From Clostridium scatologenes (GTDB lineage Bacteria; Bacillota; Clostridia; Clostridiales; Clostridiaceae), in NCBI RefSeq assembly GCF_000968375.1, contig NZ_CP009933.1:4092001-4156000 (forward strand): a stretch of DNA of 64,000 bases, read 5' to 3'. The position numbers and the translations under genes are program-made. The notes below the pieces were generated by a model that searched no databases, had not been told where the DNA came from, and worked only from the letters and a program-made list of their open reading frames with translations. Positions 44,435 to 54,659 of the stretch are shown here, piece by piece (positions within the stretch are counted from its first letter, which is position 1; every line of letters starts with the position of its first letter).

Positions 44435-44453
44435 AAGTTCTTAATTATTAATT

Positions 44454-45200
44454 CTAATAGTTTACTATTGCTGCAAAATCTGCTGATTTTAAGCTTGCTC
44501 CTCCAACTAGAGCACCGTCTATATCAGACTTTGCCATTTGTGCTTTAATTGTAGCTGGTTTTACTGATCCACCGTATTGAATTCTTGTTTTTTCTGCTGT
44601 TTCTTTTCCATACATTACAGCAATTACGTTTCTGATGTAAGCTATTGTTTCATTAGCTTGCTCATCTGTAGCTGTCTTACCAGTTCCTATAGCCCAAATT
44701 GGCTCATATGCTACAACTAATGTTTCAACTTGTTCATTTGTGAGTCCTTCTAAATCTAATTTTATTTGTCTTCCTAAGACTTCTTCAGTTACATTCTTTT
44801 CTCTTTCCTCCAAAGTTTCTCCGCAACAAACTATTGGAATTAACTTATGTTCAAATGCCTTTTTAACTTTTTTATTTACAGTTTCATCTGTTTCATTAAA
44901 GTATTGTCTTCTTTCACTGTGTCCGATTATTACATAATCTACTCCCATTTTTTCAAGCATTGAAGGTGCTACTTCTCCTGTAAATGCTCCCTTTTCTTCA
45001 AAGTACATGTTTTGTGCTCCAACTTTTATATTGCTTCCTTTAACTGCTTTTAATACAGCATCTAAACATACAAAACTAGGACATACAACTACATCGCATT
45101 TAGCATCCTTTACAAGACCTTTCAATTCTTCAACTAATTTCAAGCCTTCTTCTACAGTATTGTTCATTTTCCAGTTTCCTGCTATTATTGCTTTTCTCAT
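44454..45200 (-). CDS. tpiA: Triosephosphate isomerase
   Basis: A 248-residue TIM barrel. Lys in AGNWKMN, catalytic His in VIIGHSERRQYF, catalytic Glu in VVAYEPIWAIGTGKTA and the phosphate loop YGGSVKP are all present. It interconverts dihydroxyacetone phosphate and glyceraldehyde 3-phosphate. ATG 45200 follows GTG in the ORF; AGGGGTAATTTG is the ribosome site. Confidence 0.98.
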   Translation of the reverse strand: MRKAIIAGNWKMNNTVEEGLKLVEELKGLVKDAKCDVVVCPSFVCLDAVLKAVKGSNIKVGAQNMYFEEKGAFTGEVAPSMLEKMGVDYVIIGHSERRQYFNETDETVNKKVKKAFEHKLIPIVCCGETLEEREKNVTEEVLGRQIKLDLEGLTNEQVETLVVAYEPIWAIGTGKTATDEQANETIAYIRNVIAVMYGKETAEKTRIQYGGSVKPATIKAQMAKSDIDGALVGGASLKSADFAAIVNY

Positions 45201-45324
45201 CACAAATTACCCCTATCCTTTTTTATTTTTTATAAACGTAAAGTACTTAATATACTTTAATTAATAATATAAAAATATTGTGCCATATTACTTTTATATT
45301 TCAGATTGAAGTATTACCTAATTA

Positions 45325-46518
45325 CTACTTATCATTAAGTGCTTCTATTCCTGGTAAAGCTTTTCCTTCTAAGAATTCAAGTGAAGCTCCACCACCAGTT
45401 GAAATATGAGTCATTTTGTCTCCGAAACCTAATGTATTTACAGCTGCAGCACTATCTCCTCCACCTATAACAGTTGTAGCATCTGCATCAGCCATAGCCT
45501 TAGCAACTGCAATAGTTCCTTTTGCAAAGTTTTCAAATTCGAAAACTCCCATTGGTCCATTCCAAACTACTGTTTTAGCATCTTTAATAGCATCTGCATA
45601 AATTTTTGAAGTTTTTGGTCCAATATCTAATCCCATGTATCCTTCAGGAATATTAGCATCTTCAGTTGTAACTGGAGCTGTATCTGCTGCAAATTTTTCT
45701 CCAACTACATTATCTATTGGAAGTAATAACTTAACTCCCTTAGTTTCAGCCTTTTCCATCATTTCTTTAGCATAATCTACTTTATCTGCTTCAAGAAGTG
45801 AAGTTCCAATAGTATACCCTTGAGCTTTTAAGAATGTATAAGCCATTCCTCCACCAATTATTAATGTATTTACTTTTTCAAGCAAATTGTTTATAACATT
45901 AATTTTATCTGATACTTTAGCTCCACCAAGTATTGCAACAAATGGTCTTTCTGGAGTATTTACAGCTTCTCCCAAGAATTTCAATTCTTTTTGAATTAAA
46001 TATCCACATACAGCAGTATCAACAAATTGAGTAACTCCAACTGTTGAACAATGAGCCCTATGCGCAGTTCCAAATGCATCATTTACATATATATCAGCAA
46101 GAGAAGCTAAATCTTTTGAAAATGCTTCTTCATTTTTTCCTTCTTCTTTTCTAAATCTTGTGTTTTCTAGTAAAACTACATCTCCATCTTTCATTTCAGC
46201 TACTGCTTTTTTAGCATTTTCACCAACAACTGTATCATCAGCAGCAAAAACTACTTCTTTTCCAAGCATTTCTGATAACCTCTTAGCTACTGGAGCTAAC
46301 GTCAATTTTGGATCTGGTCCTTTAGCTTTTCCAAGATGTGAGCAAAGTATAACTTTAGCTCCTTTTTCTACTAAATATTTTATAGTTGGCATTGCTCCAA
46401 CTAATCTATTTTCATCAGTTATAGCTCCATCCTTTAGTGGCACATTGAAGTCACATCTCGCTAGCACTCTTTTTCCCTTTACTTCTACATCTTCAATTGT
46501 CTTTTTGTTAAAAGCCAT
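45325..46518 (-). CDS. pgk: Phosphoglycerate kinase
   Basis: A 397-residue enzyme making ATP from 1,3-bisphosphoglycerate. The N-terminal substrate site (VLARCDFNVPLKDG, SHLGKAKG, LLENTRFRKEE) and the C-terminal nucleotide site (AILGGAKVSDKI, GGGDSAAAV, STGGGASLEFLEG) are complete. It lies between gap and tpiA with a hairpin upstream. Confidence 0.98.
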   Translation of the reverse strand: MAFNKKTIEDVEVKGKRVLARCDFNVPLKDGAITDENRLVGAMPTIKYLVEKGAKVILCSHLGKAKGPDPKLTLAPVAKRLSEMLGKEVVFAADDTVVGENAKKAVAEMKDGDVVLLENTRFRKEEGKNEEAFSKDLASLADIYVNDAFGTAHRAHCSTVGVTQFVDTAVCGYLIQKELKFLGEAVNTPERPFVAILGGAKVSDKINVINNLLEKVNTLIIGGGMAYTFLKAQGYTIGTSLLEADKVDYAKEMMEKAETKGVKLLLPIDNVVGEKFAADTAPVTTEDANIPEGYMGLDIGPKTSKIYADAIKDAKTVVWNGPMGVFEFENFAKGTIAVAKAMADADATTVIGGGDSAAAVNTLGFGDKMTHISTGGGASLEFLEGKALPGIEALNDK

Positions 46519-46617
46519 TTAATACACCTCTCTCTTTTGATTTGCATATATACTGAACATTTAATTTTCTCACAATATCTATTTAACTGTCAAATGTGAA
46601 TTCTTCATTACTAATTA

Positions 46618-46663
46618 AAATAGGCCTGGCCTTATAGCCCAAACTACAAAACCAGACCCTATT
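46618..46663 (-). terminator. Hairpin between gap and pgk
   Basis: Arms GGTCTGG/CCAGGCC with flanking AATAGG/CCTATT form a stem on the minus strand, followed by TATTTTAATT. It may attenuate transcription or stabilise the gap mRNA end, consistent with the usual higher level of gap. Confidence 0.55.
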
Positions 46664-46731
46664 TATCTTAATTTAGACTACTAAAGTTCAATCTAAATTA
46701 AGAATTACTTGATATCACTCAAATATTCAAA

Positions 46732-47742
46732 TTACTTTAAGAAATTAGCAAAATGCTTTATAGTTCTAACCATTTGGCTAGTGTATGAATTTTCATTGTC
46801 ATACCATGCAACTGTTTGAACTTGATATAAATCTTCTCCTATTTTAGAAACCATTGTTTGAGTTGCATCAAATAAAGAACCATAAGTGATTCCAACGATA
46901 TCAGAAGATACTAATTGTTCTTCAGTATAACCAAAAGATTCATTTGAAGCAGCTTTCATAGCAGCATTGATTCCTTCAACTGTAACATCTTTTCCTTTAA
47001 CAACTGAAACTAAGATTGTTGTTGAACCAGTTGGAACTGGAACTCTTTGTGCAGAACCAATTAATTTTCCTTTTAATTCTGGAATAACTAATCCGATAGC
47101 TTTTGCAGCTCCTGTTGAATTTGGAACTATATTTACAGCTGCTGCTCTAGCACGTCTAAAATCACCTTTTCTGTGTGGTCCGTCTAATACCATTTGATCT
47201 CCAGTATAAGCATGAATTGTTGACATTATACCAGATTGAATTGGAGCATAATCATTAAGTGCTTTAGCCATTGGAGCTAAGCAGTTAGTAGTACATGATG
47301 CAGCTGAAATTATGTGATCTTCAGCAGTTAATATATCATGATTTACATTAAATACAACTGTTGGAAGATCATTACCAGCTGGAGCTGAAATAACAACTTT
47401 CTTAGCACCTGCATTAATATGTGCTTGAGATTTTGCTTTTGATACATAGAAACCAGTACATTCAAGCACTACATCTACTCCAATTTCTCCCCATGGAAGT
47501 TTTGAAGCATCAGCTTCTGCATATATTTTAATTTCTTTTCCATTAACAACAATAGAAGATTCTTTAGCTTCTACTGTTCCTTGATATCTACCTTGAGATG
47601 AATCATATTTTAATAAGTGTGCTAGCATTTTAGGATCTGTTAAATCGTTGATTGCAACAACATCATATCCTTCTGCACCGAACATCTGTCTGAATGCTAG
47701 TCTTCCTATTCTTCCAAAACCATTAATAGCTACTTTAATCAT
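46732..47742 (-). CDS. gap: Glyceraldehyde-3-phosphate dehydrogenase
   Basis: A 336-residue NAD-dependent enzyme. NAD site INGFGRIGRLAFR, catalytic Cys in ISAASCTTNCLAP, catalytic His in STIHAYTGDQ, substrate Arg in GSAQRVPVPTG and WYDNENSY are intact. It is the first enzyme gene after the repressor cggR and heads the lower-glycolysis cluster. Confidence 0.98.
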   Translation of the reverse strand: MIKVAINGFGRIGRLAFRQMFGAEGYDVVAINDLTDPKMLAHLLKYDSSQGRYQGTVEAKESSIVVNGKEIKIYAEADASKLPWGEIGVDVVLECTGFYVSKAKSQAHINAGAKKVVISAPAGNDLPTVVFNVNHDILTAEDHIISAASCTTNCLAPMAKALNDYAPIQSGIMSTIHAYTGDQMVLDGPHRKGDFRRARAAAVNIVPNSTGAAKAIGLVIPELKGKLIGSAQRVPVPTGSTTILVSVVKGKDVTVEGINAAMKAASNESFGYTEEQLVSSDIVGITYGSLFDATQTMVSKIGEDLYQVQTVAWYDNENSYTSQMVRTIKHFANFLK

Positions 47743-47802
47743 TAATAATTCCTCCTAAATTTATAAATTCTTTTATATATAATATAAGTTAAAATTTGTT
47801 GA

Positions 47803-48828
47803 CTATTTTATAATGCTTAGTATTTCTCTTGCTGCTCCTTCATCAGTGATAAGCACACTATTATTATTGTTTATTTCTGTAGAAATTATAGCTTCTGCTT
47901 TATTTTTTCCACCAGATACAGCTATACGAGTTTCAATATTGGAAATATCATCAATTCTAGCTCCTATACTTGAAGTAGCATAAACAATATCACCTTTTTT
48001 ATTAAAGTAATATCCAAACGCTTCTCCTACAGCCCCAACTTCTTCTATCTTTTGTATCTCTTCACTAGAAAGCCCTCTTCTTTGAGCCATTTGATCAGCT
48101 CTTCCGATTCCATATATTAGCATATTAGCATTATGTATAATACTTAGTATACTTTTTATATCTTCTTCTTCCATCATAGCGCTCATAGCTTTATCACTTA
48201 AATTCTCAGGAACATGAAGTAATTTATAAGTTCCTTCTATCTTATCTGCAAGCTTTGCTGCTAATGTATTTGCTTGAATTTCCACATTTCTTCCAAGCCC
48301 TCCTCTAGCAGGAACTACCATTACATTTTTTACATGTGTCATTTTAGGCATATTATCTATTACTTCTTTAATAGTAAAGCCACCAGTAACACCAATTATG
48401 CAATCAGACTTAATAGCATTTTTTAAATATGAAGCTGCTGTCCTTCCAAGTTCATTCATTACCGTTTTATCTTCATATACATCTCCTGGAACAATTATGA
48501 CATCCTTCAATTTTAAGCTTTCTTTTATAGTATTTTCGATATCTGATAAACCTTTTATTTCATGAATAAAATCCTTAAGTTTATCAATTATTTCTTCACC
48601 ATTTTTTGTTATACTCATACCCGGAGTATTTATCTCAATAAAATTTTGATTTTTTAGGAAATTTATTTCTGTCCTTACTATTCTTTCTCCGATTCCTAAA
48701 TTATTAGCTAATACTCTTCTTCCAATAGGCTGATTATAGTATATAGTTCTAAGTATGTTATATCTTTTTTCAAGTAATTCTATAAGTTCTGGTACTATCT
48801 TTTGTTGTAATTTTAATAATTGCTCCAT
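47803..48828 (-). CDS. cggR: Central glycolytic genes regulator CggR
   Basis: A 341-residue SorC/DeoR-type repressor. The N-terminal winged helix (RYNILRTIYYNQPIGRRVLA, NNLGIGERIVRTEINFLKNQ) precedes a sugar-phosphate-binding domain (about 100-340, with VTGGFTIKEVI and AVSGGKNKAEAI). CggR represses the gap operon and is released by fructose 1,6-bisphosphate. The position directly before gap matches the Bacillus arrangement, so gap, pgk and the following genes are the inferred targets. Confidence 0.93.
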   Translation of the reverse strand: MEQLLKLQQKIVPELIELLEKRYNILRTIYYNQPIGRRVLANNLGIGERIVRTEINFLKNQNFIEINTPGMSITKNGEEIIDKLKDFIHEIKGLSDIENTIKESLKLKDVIIVPGDVYEDKTVMNELGRTAASYLKNAIKSDCIIGVTGGFTIKEVIDNMPKMTHVKNVMVVPARGGLGRNVEIQANTLAAKLADKIEGTYKLLHVPENLSDKAMSAMMEEEDIKSILSIIHNANMLIYGIGRADQMAQRRGLSSEEIQKIEEVGAVGEAFGYYFNKKGDIVYATSSIGARIDDISNIETRIAVSGGKNKAEAIISTEINNNNSVLITDEGAAREILSIIK

Positions 48829-48961
48829 ATAAACACCCCTCTGGTCATCTTATGTCCCAGTGCTTTGATTTATGTCCCACTTATATTATAAAATAAATAA
48901 ATAATTTTTTAAATAGTATTTTTAAAAAAAGTGTGAATAAATCGTGAACAATAGGGAGAAT

Positions 48962-50329
48962 TTAGAATCTTTTTCTCCCTTTTGATGACTTTATTCCAAT
49001 TTCCTCTCTATATTTTGCTACAGTTCTCCTTGAAATATTCATACCTTTACCAGTTAATATATCGCATATAGCTTGATCTGATAAAGGTTTCTCCTTATTT
49101 TCTTTATCTATTAAATCTTTTATAGCATCTTTTATTATTTTTGTAGATACATCTTCACCTGTACTGGATTTAGATAATCCAGTAGTAAATAAATCTTTAA
49201 TTTTTATGGTACCATTATTAGTATATATATATTTATCTCTTATTGCTCTACTAACAGTTGATTCATGCATCTCTAAGCTTTCTGAAATTTCTTTTAATGT
49301 CATAGGCTTTAAATATTTATTTCCATATTCAAAGTAATCTCTTTGAAGCTCTAATATTTTTTCCAAAACTCTATATATAGTACTTTTCCTATGCTGTATA
49401 CTTTTTATTAAAAAAATAGCACTATTCAATTTTTCTTTCACATAATCCACTGCATTTTTATCATTTTCATTTTGAATAATCTCTTTATACATTGCATTTA
49501 TACTAAGCTTAGGTGTAACATCTTCATTCATAATTATATAATATTCATTATCTATTTTTCTAATTTGAGCATCTGGTACTATGTATTTTACATCTTCTCC
49601 CGTATAAAAACCACTAGAAGGTCTTGGTCTTAAGGATTTTATTATATCACCATACTCCTGTGCTTTTTTTACATCTATGTTTAAATATTTTGCTATAAGA
49701 TTATATTTATTTTCTGCTAGAAGTTCCAAATATTCATCAATTATTTTATATATATTCTCATCTTCTAATCCTTTTTTATTTATTTGTATCTTTAAACAAT
49801 CCTTTAAATCTTTGGCACCTATACCATCGGGCTCTAATGATTGTATTGTTTTTATAGAATAATCTGCAAGCTTCTTTGATATTTTGAGTTCTTCTACTAT
49901 TTCTTTATCCGAAACATCCAAATATCCCCTGGCATCTATATTCTCAACTATATAGAAACAAACAGCTTTTACGTAATCCTTTTCATTTAAATCTCTTATT
50001 TGTTCCTGCAAATATTCTTTAAGAGATTTCTTTTCTGATATAAAATTAAATGGAGAAACTTCATCATCATCATTTTTTTCATAGTTATGGTGGCTGTAGT
50101 TGTCAAATTCAAAATATTTAATTAACTGTTTATAATCAATTTCTTTATGGTCTTCACTGCTTTGTGCATTAACTTTGGCATCTAATACCGGATTTTCTTG
50201 GATTTCTTTTTCCACATATTCTTGGAGTTCAAAACTAGACATTTGAAGTAATTTAACGGATAATTGCATTTCTTGAGTCATTATCAATTTTTGTTCCTGA
50301 GTTAAATTCAAGCTGAAATCCATATTCAT
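48962..50329 (-). CDS. rpoN: RNA polymerase sigma-54 factor
   Basis: A 455-residue sigma factor. The Gln/Leu-rich activator region (LTQEQKLIMTQEMQLSVKLL), the core-binding region, the HTH (LKEISESLEMHESTVSRAI) and the RpoN box (SRRTVAKYREEIGI) are in normal order. It directs transcription of -24/-12 promoters with enhancer-binding proteins. No sigma-54 activator is in the window: the PRD regulator at 12757 lacks an AAA+ domain. Confidence 0.96.
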   Translation of the reverse strand: MNMDFSLNLTQEQKLIMTQEMQLSVKLLQMSSFELQEYVEKEIQENPVLDAKVNAQSSEDHKEIDYKQLIKYFEFDNYSHHNYEKNDDDEVSPFNFISEKKSLKEYLQEQIRDLNEKDYVKAVCFYIVENIDARGYLDVSDKEIVEELKISKKLADYSIKTIQSLEPDGIGAKDLKDCLKIQINKKGLEDENIYKIIDEYLELLAENKYNLIAKYLNIDVKKAQEYGDIIKSLRPRPSSGFYTGEDVKYIVPDAQIRKIDNEYYIIMNEDVTPKLSINAMYKEIIQNENDKNAVDYVKEKLNSAIFLIKSIQHRKSTIYRVLEKILELQRDYFEYGNKYLKPMTLKEISESLEMHESTVSRAIRDKYIYTNNGTIKIKDLFTTGLSKSSTGEDVSTKIIKDAIKDLIDKENKEKPLSDQAICDILTGKGMNISRRTVAKYREEIGIKSSKGRKRF

Positions 50330-50436
50330 ATATCCACCCCATTTCTTTTATGTTTTAAGTTTATCAATATTATTATACCATGAAAAAATCGAGATATAAA
50401 AAATAACTTCAAATATTAAAAATAATACACAACCAA

Positions 50437-50461
50437 AAGAGCTAAGCAGTACTTAGCTCTT
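50437..50461 (-). terminator. Terminator after the BMP lipoprotein gene
   Basis: A perfect 10-bp stem (AAGAGCTAAG and complement, 5-nt loop) is followed by TTTTGG on the minus strand, about 40 bases past the stop codon. Confidence 0.75.
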
Positions 50462-50502
50462 CAAATATTACAAATTTTTAAATAAAAATTTATGTTATAT
50501 TA

Positions 50503-51591
50503 CTATATTGTTGGTGCTACAAATTTTGCTGCTTCGTCTTTAGTTGTTGGTACTTTTATTTTTCCATCTATTATAGCAGTCTTATATTTTGCAACTAAAT
50601 CCAATATATCTTTTGGTACATTCTTGTTTGAACTTGGAGCTATATCAACACCATTTTCTTTTAGACCATATACCTTAGTTGTTCCACCAGCAAATTTTGA
50701 ATCCTTAGCAAGACTACTAATTGTATCATAAGTTGCAGTATCAACTCTCTTCATCATACTTGTAAGTATAACATCTTCATATAATGGCTTCTTTTGTGAA
50801 TCCACTATTCCAACCGCCTGATCCTGGTCAACTCCTATAGCCCAAAGTTTCTTATCTGGCTTAGTCATATTCTTAGTTGCTTTAAATAATCCAAGACCAG
50901 TACCACCTGCTGCATGATAAATTACATCACATCCACCATTGTACATACTAGTTGCAAGTTCTTCTCCTTTAGTTGGATTAGCATAATCATTTGCATATCT
51001 TATATCAAATTGTACATTTGGATTTACAGTTTTAGCTCCAGCCATATATCCAGCTGCAAATTTATTGATTAATTCAAAATCTTTTCCACCAATAAATCCT
51101 ATCTTATTTGATTTTGTTGTTTTACCAGCTATAAGTCCTACCAAAAAAGAACCTTCTTCTTCTTTAAAAGTAAGTGAAACAACATTTTTTGCCTTAATCT
51201 CCTGATCTATTATGGCAAATTTCTTATCTGGATACTTTTTAGCCATATCTGTTACTTGATCTGCCATCTGATATCCTATACCAAATATTATATCTGACTT
51301 ATTATCTACTAAAGCTTGAAGATTAGGTTGATATTCATCCTTTTTCTTTGACTCAATAGCTTTATAGTCTATATTTTTTAATTCATCTTTAGCTTTCTTT
51401 ATTCCTTTATCTGCTGATTCATTAAATGATTTATCATTTAATCCACCTTCATCAGTTACAAGACCTACTTTAACTGTTTTTGCTGTTGATGATCCAGATC
51501 CCCCTTGCTGCTGACTTGAACCACAGCCTGCAAATAATGAAACTGCCATTATGGCACTTACACATAATGCTGTTAACTTTTTCTTATTCAT
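50503..51591 (-). CDS. BMP-family (PnrA-like) nucleoside-binding lipoprotein
   Basis: A 362-residue exported lipoprotein. The signal peptide ends in lipobox LFAGCGSS (Cys near 23), followed by a Ser/Gly linker. The binding domain has VGLVTDEGGLNDKSFNESAD, IGYQMADQV, GFIGGKDFELINKFAAGYMA, VIYHAAGGTGLG and GVDQDQA, typical of PnrA/BmpA purine-nucleoside receptors. It feeds an ABC importer that is not encoded next to it. It lies between rpoN and the grd operon, with a terminator on each side. Confidence 0.9.
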   Translation of the reverse strand: MNKKKLTALCVSAIMAVSLFAGCGSSQQQGGSGSSTAKTVKVGLVTDEGGLNDKSFNESADKGIKKAKDELKNIDYKAIESKKKDEYQPNLQALVDNKSDIIFGIGYQMADQVTDMAKKYPDKKFAIIDQEIKAKNVVSLTFKEEEGSFLVGLIAGKTTKSNKIGFIGGKDFELINKFAAGYMAGAKTVNPNVQFDIRYANDYANPTKGEELATSMYNGGCDVIYHAAGGTGLGLFKATKNMTKPDKKLWAIGVDQDQAVGIVDSQKKPLYEDVILTSMMKRVDTATYDTISSLAKDSKFAGGTTKVYGLKENGVDIAPSSNKNVPKDILDLVAKYKTAIIDGKIKVPTTKDEAAKFVAPTI

Positions 51592-51852
51592 TTAAAAACT
51601 CCTCCTAAAATTAAGATATATTTGTTTTATATGTGATAAAATATTCTACAAAAGGTTAAACTTTCCCTGCTTTTTAACAATATAATTTTCATCAATCAAA
51701 TTACATTATTAGGAAATTAAAACCACAACTTGCAATTTAAGCAATTATTTATAAATATAATAGCACATATTAATATCTTATGACTATTTAGCATAGCTTA
51801 TACTAAAATTCATAAATCAAACATGTACATTATACCAATTTTAAAGCTAAAT

Positions 51853-51893
51853 AATAAGGCCTTATAGAAATTTTATTACTATAAAGCCTTATT
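51853..51893 (-). terminator. Terminator of the glycine reductase operon
   Basis: A 15-bp stem with one mismatch (AATAAGGCTTTATAG type) begins a few bases past the grdD stop on the minus strand. The T tract is modest. The rest of the 51592-51901 spacer, 310 bases, shows only AT-rich DNA with the BMP promoter. Confidence 0.7.
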
Positions 51894-51901
51894 ATTGCAA
51901 A

Positions 51902-53062
51902 TTATTTATATCCTGTTTTCTTCAATACTTCTATAGCCTTATCTCCATCCTGTTCATTTACCAATATTACAGGTCCTGTGCATCCCATACCGCTTTCTGA
52001 ATATATATCTTCTCTCCATAATGACTTACATGCATCATCAAGATCCAATATATCTATTCCTGGTATAGCAAAAGTAACTACCTTTTTAGTTGGAATTTCC
52101 ACCTTTTCTGATACTGATGGTTTATCCTTTGCTAACAATTTATCTATAATATTATTTAAACCTGCTGTATTTGCTAATTTAAACTCAGTTGATGCTTTTA
52201 TAAGCACATGGTTTTTAGCACAAGTTGCACAATATCTTAATGCTTCACATATAAGTGGTGCTCCTGAAGCACGAGAAACTATATTTATAAGTTTATCATA
52301 ATTTTCGCCTATGCCTGGTCCATATCCATAACCTAAAGTCTCATAATTTCCTCCAGTTGTAAATGATGAAAATATCTTAACCATGAGATTTCCTGTTAAA
52401 GAATCACATATCATAACATCTGGTGTTCCTGTTAAAATATCATTGCCTCTCATTACCGCTCCACCATCTGCTCTTAGAGATTCCGCAAATTTAATATCAT
52501 ATCCCCCATGTTGAAGTTCCATTAATGATCTTTCTACAGCTCTTGCTCCATCTACATTAAGTATTCCTACAGTAGGCTCTTTTATACCTACTGCCTTTGC
52601 TACTGCGATTCCAGATATAGCATTCTTTATCATACCTTCTACTCTATTTGTAGATGTAGTTCCTGTAGTTGTTGCAAGAATTAATTCTTTTCCTAAAGCT
52701 GGTGTCACTAGTTTTCCAACTGTAGAAACTCCTATTGGGAAATCAAAATGTTGAGTTACACAACCATCCAATTGCTTTTTTTCTAAAAGTTCTACCATTT
52801 TTTTATGTCCATCTTCTGCATCTTCAGCTTCTACTACTTCTAAATCACAATCAACTTTAGGCCCTATAAGCACAACATCAAAATCTCCGTACTTACTCTT
52901 AGCCATTTCAGCTGCCTTTATCATTTCTTCTATGCCATGCTCTGATCCAAAAGTTGTAAGTCCTATTTTAACTTTTTTTGAAAAAGTTCCGCTTTCAATA
53001 CCTTCTGCTATTTCATTAAAGACTTCAGCTATTATTTTTTTTGTGCTATCCAAGGTACTCAC
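51902..53062 (-). CDS. grdD: Glycine reductase complex component C, alpha subunit GrdD
   Basis: A 386-residue subunit of protein C. It resembles PlsX/phosphotransacetylase-like proteins: KIGLTTFGSEHG, VLIGPKVDCD, TTTGTTSTNRVEGM, CDSLTGNLMVKIFSSFTTGG and MGCTGPVILV. With GrdC it receives the Se-carboxymethyl group from GrdA, forms an acetyl-thioester and releases acetyl phosphate for ATP synthesis. It follows grdC by 7 bases and is the last gene of the operon. Confidence 0.95.
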   Translation of the reverse strand: MSTLDSTKKIIAEVFNEIAEGIESGTFSKKVKIGLTTFGSEHGIEEMIKAAEMAKSKYGDFDVVLIGPKVDCDLEVVEAEDAEDGHKKMVELLEKKQLDGCVTQHFDFPIGVSTVGKLVTPALGKELILATTTGTTSTNRVEGMIKNAISGIAVAKAVGIKEPTVGILNVDGARAVERSLMELQHGGYDIKFAESLRADGGAVMRGNDILTGTPDVMICDSLTGNLMVKIFSSFTTGGNYETLGYGYGPGIGENYDKLINIVSRASGAPLICEALRYCATCAKNHVLIKASTEFKLANTAGLNNIIDKLLAKDKPSVSEKVEIPTKKVVTFAIPGIDILDLDDACKSLWREDIYSESGMGCTGPVILVNEQDGDKAIEVLKKTGYK

Positions 53063-53069
53063 CCCCTTT

Positions 53070-54602
53070 TTATTTCATAAGCTGCTCTGCAAATTTTTTC
53101 ATTTCTTCTGCTATCATTTTTTTGATTTCTTCCTTAGAAGCACTACTGCTCTCTTCCACTAATCCTGTATTTTTCTCTACAAGTATTGAAACTCCATCAA
53201 ATAAATTTGTCATTCTTCCTAAGAAAAGACTTCCTTTTCCTATAACCATAAAGTTCTTTAATGTTCCATTCATTATGTGATCTATACCATGTCCTATTAT
53301 TGGAACCCCAGATGGAATATGTCCTTGAGTAGGTGCGAAACCTGGATATCCATGTTGTTTTACAAAGTTAGGCAACTCTTTTCTATCTAACTGACCACTC
53401 TTAACTGCTAAAGCTCCTATCATTTTGTAATTTTGTGTTGGAACATCACCTGCACCTGCTGGTTCTGTTATATCAGGTGTTTGCATTTCTGGAGCATATT
53501 TATCTACATCTGTAATCTTCATTCCATTGTTTGTTAAAGGATGTAAAACTAAAGCTTCTATTACAGCTTGAGGTGCTGCACCATGACCTATAGTATGTCT
53601 TCCTATTATATCAGTTCTAAGTACTGGACTTACACCATCGTTTTCTGATACAAGTACTGCAAATCCACCTATACAATCTTCAAGAACTGGTATTCCTTTC
53701 TTTATATGATCTTTACCATTCATACCAAGTTTTGCAGTGCACCCTCCTGCAAATATTATTACATTCTTATATATTCCTGACTTTACAAGAGCAGATGCTG
53801 TTATTAATGCATGACTTGGTCCTGCACAGAATCCTCTCATATCAACTCCTGTAGCACCACTTATTCCTGCTATTTCTCCACAAGCTTTAGCTACATTTCC
53901 GCCACCTCTTTGATTCATATCACCAATAGCTTCTTCTGAACATTCTATCAAATAACCTACTTCATTTACATCTACTCCAGAATTTTTTACAAGATGTAAC
54001 AATGCTAAAACTCCTGACGCCTTAACTACAAGATTTTCAAGCATTACATGGGAGGAAAGATTGGTATCAAACTCATGTGCTCTCTTAATGCAACCTACAA
54101 TTTTACCATTTTCGTACAAACCTTCTGCTACCTTGTCATTTACCAGCTTTTCTATAACAGCTCCATCTTCTCCTTGTTTTAATTCTTCTATCTTCGTATT
54201 TAGAATTGGATGTGCTTTAAACTTTTCCTTAACTGTTTCAGTAAAAGACTTTTCAAGAATTACCAAATCAAATACATCTGAAATTTTTAAAAGTCCATAG
54301 AACTCATCTTGAGGCATTATTTCACCAAATTTTCCAAATCTTGATGCGCCTTCAATATTGCTAGTATGCCATGGTCTTTTTAATTCACTTAATTGTTCCG
54401 GAGTTAAGTTTCCTATGTATGTCTGATTTGGTGCATAAGCTACTGCACTTTCAAAAGATCTCAAGTTATTTTTTAATGCCTTCAAATAATCTGAATCTGG
54501 GTTTGTTTCCCTTTCTAACGTTTGAGTAGTACCATTGTGTATTACCATATCTGGTGTATTTACCAAAATATAAGAAGCTTTTTTTACAACTGGAAAACTC
54601 AT
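53070..54602 (-). CDS. grdC: Glycine reductase complex component C, beta subunit GrdC
   Basis: A 510-residue subunit with a KAS III-like fold (SNIEGASRFGKFG; GVDMRGFCAGPSHALITASA with the likely active Cys; GGCTAKLGMNGKDHI; GRHTIGHGAAPQ). Protein C converts the carboxymethyl-selenoether on GrdA to an acetyl-enzyme and then acetyl phosphate. Ribosome site AAGGAGGGG precedes ATG 54602. The 255-base gap to grdB is filled by a repeat element, so expression may drop here. Confidence 0.95.
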   Translation of the reverse strand: MSFPVVKKASYILVNTPDMVIHNGTTQTLERETNPDSDYLKALKNNLRSFESAVAYAPNQTYIGNLTPEQLSELKRPWHTSNIEGASRFGKFGEIMPQDEFYGLLKISDVFDLVILEKSFTETVKEKFKAHPILNTKIEELKQGEDGAVIEKLVNDKVAEGLYENGKIVGCIKRAHEFDTNLSSHVMLENLVVKASGVLALLHLVKNSGVDVNEVGYLIECSEEAIGDMNQRGGGNVAKACGEIAGISGATGVDMRGFCAGPSHALITASALVKSGIYKNVIIFAGGCTAKLGMNGKDHIKKGIPVLEDCIGGFAVLVSENDGVSPVLRTDIIGRHTIGHGAAPQAVIEALVLHPLTNNGMKITDVDKYAPEMQTPDITEPAGAGDVPTQNYKMIGALAVKSGQLDRKELPNFVKQHGYPGFAPTQGHIPSGVPIIGHGIDHIMNGTLKNFMVIGKGSLFLGRMTNLFDGVSILVEKNTGLVEESSSASKEEIKKMIAEEMKKFAEQLMK

Positions 54603-54659
54603 TTATAAACCCCTCCTTATTTCTAATTGAAATCTATAAAATTAGTGTATGAATATAAA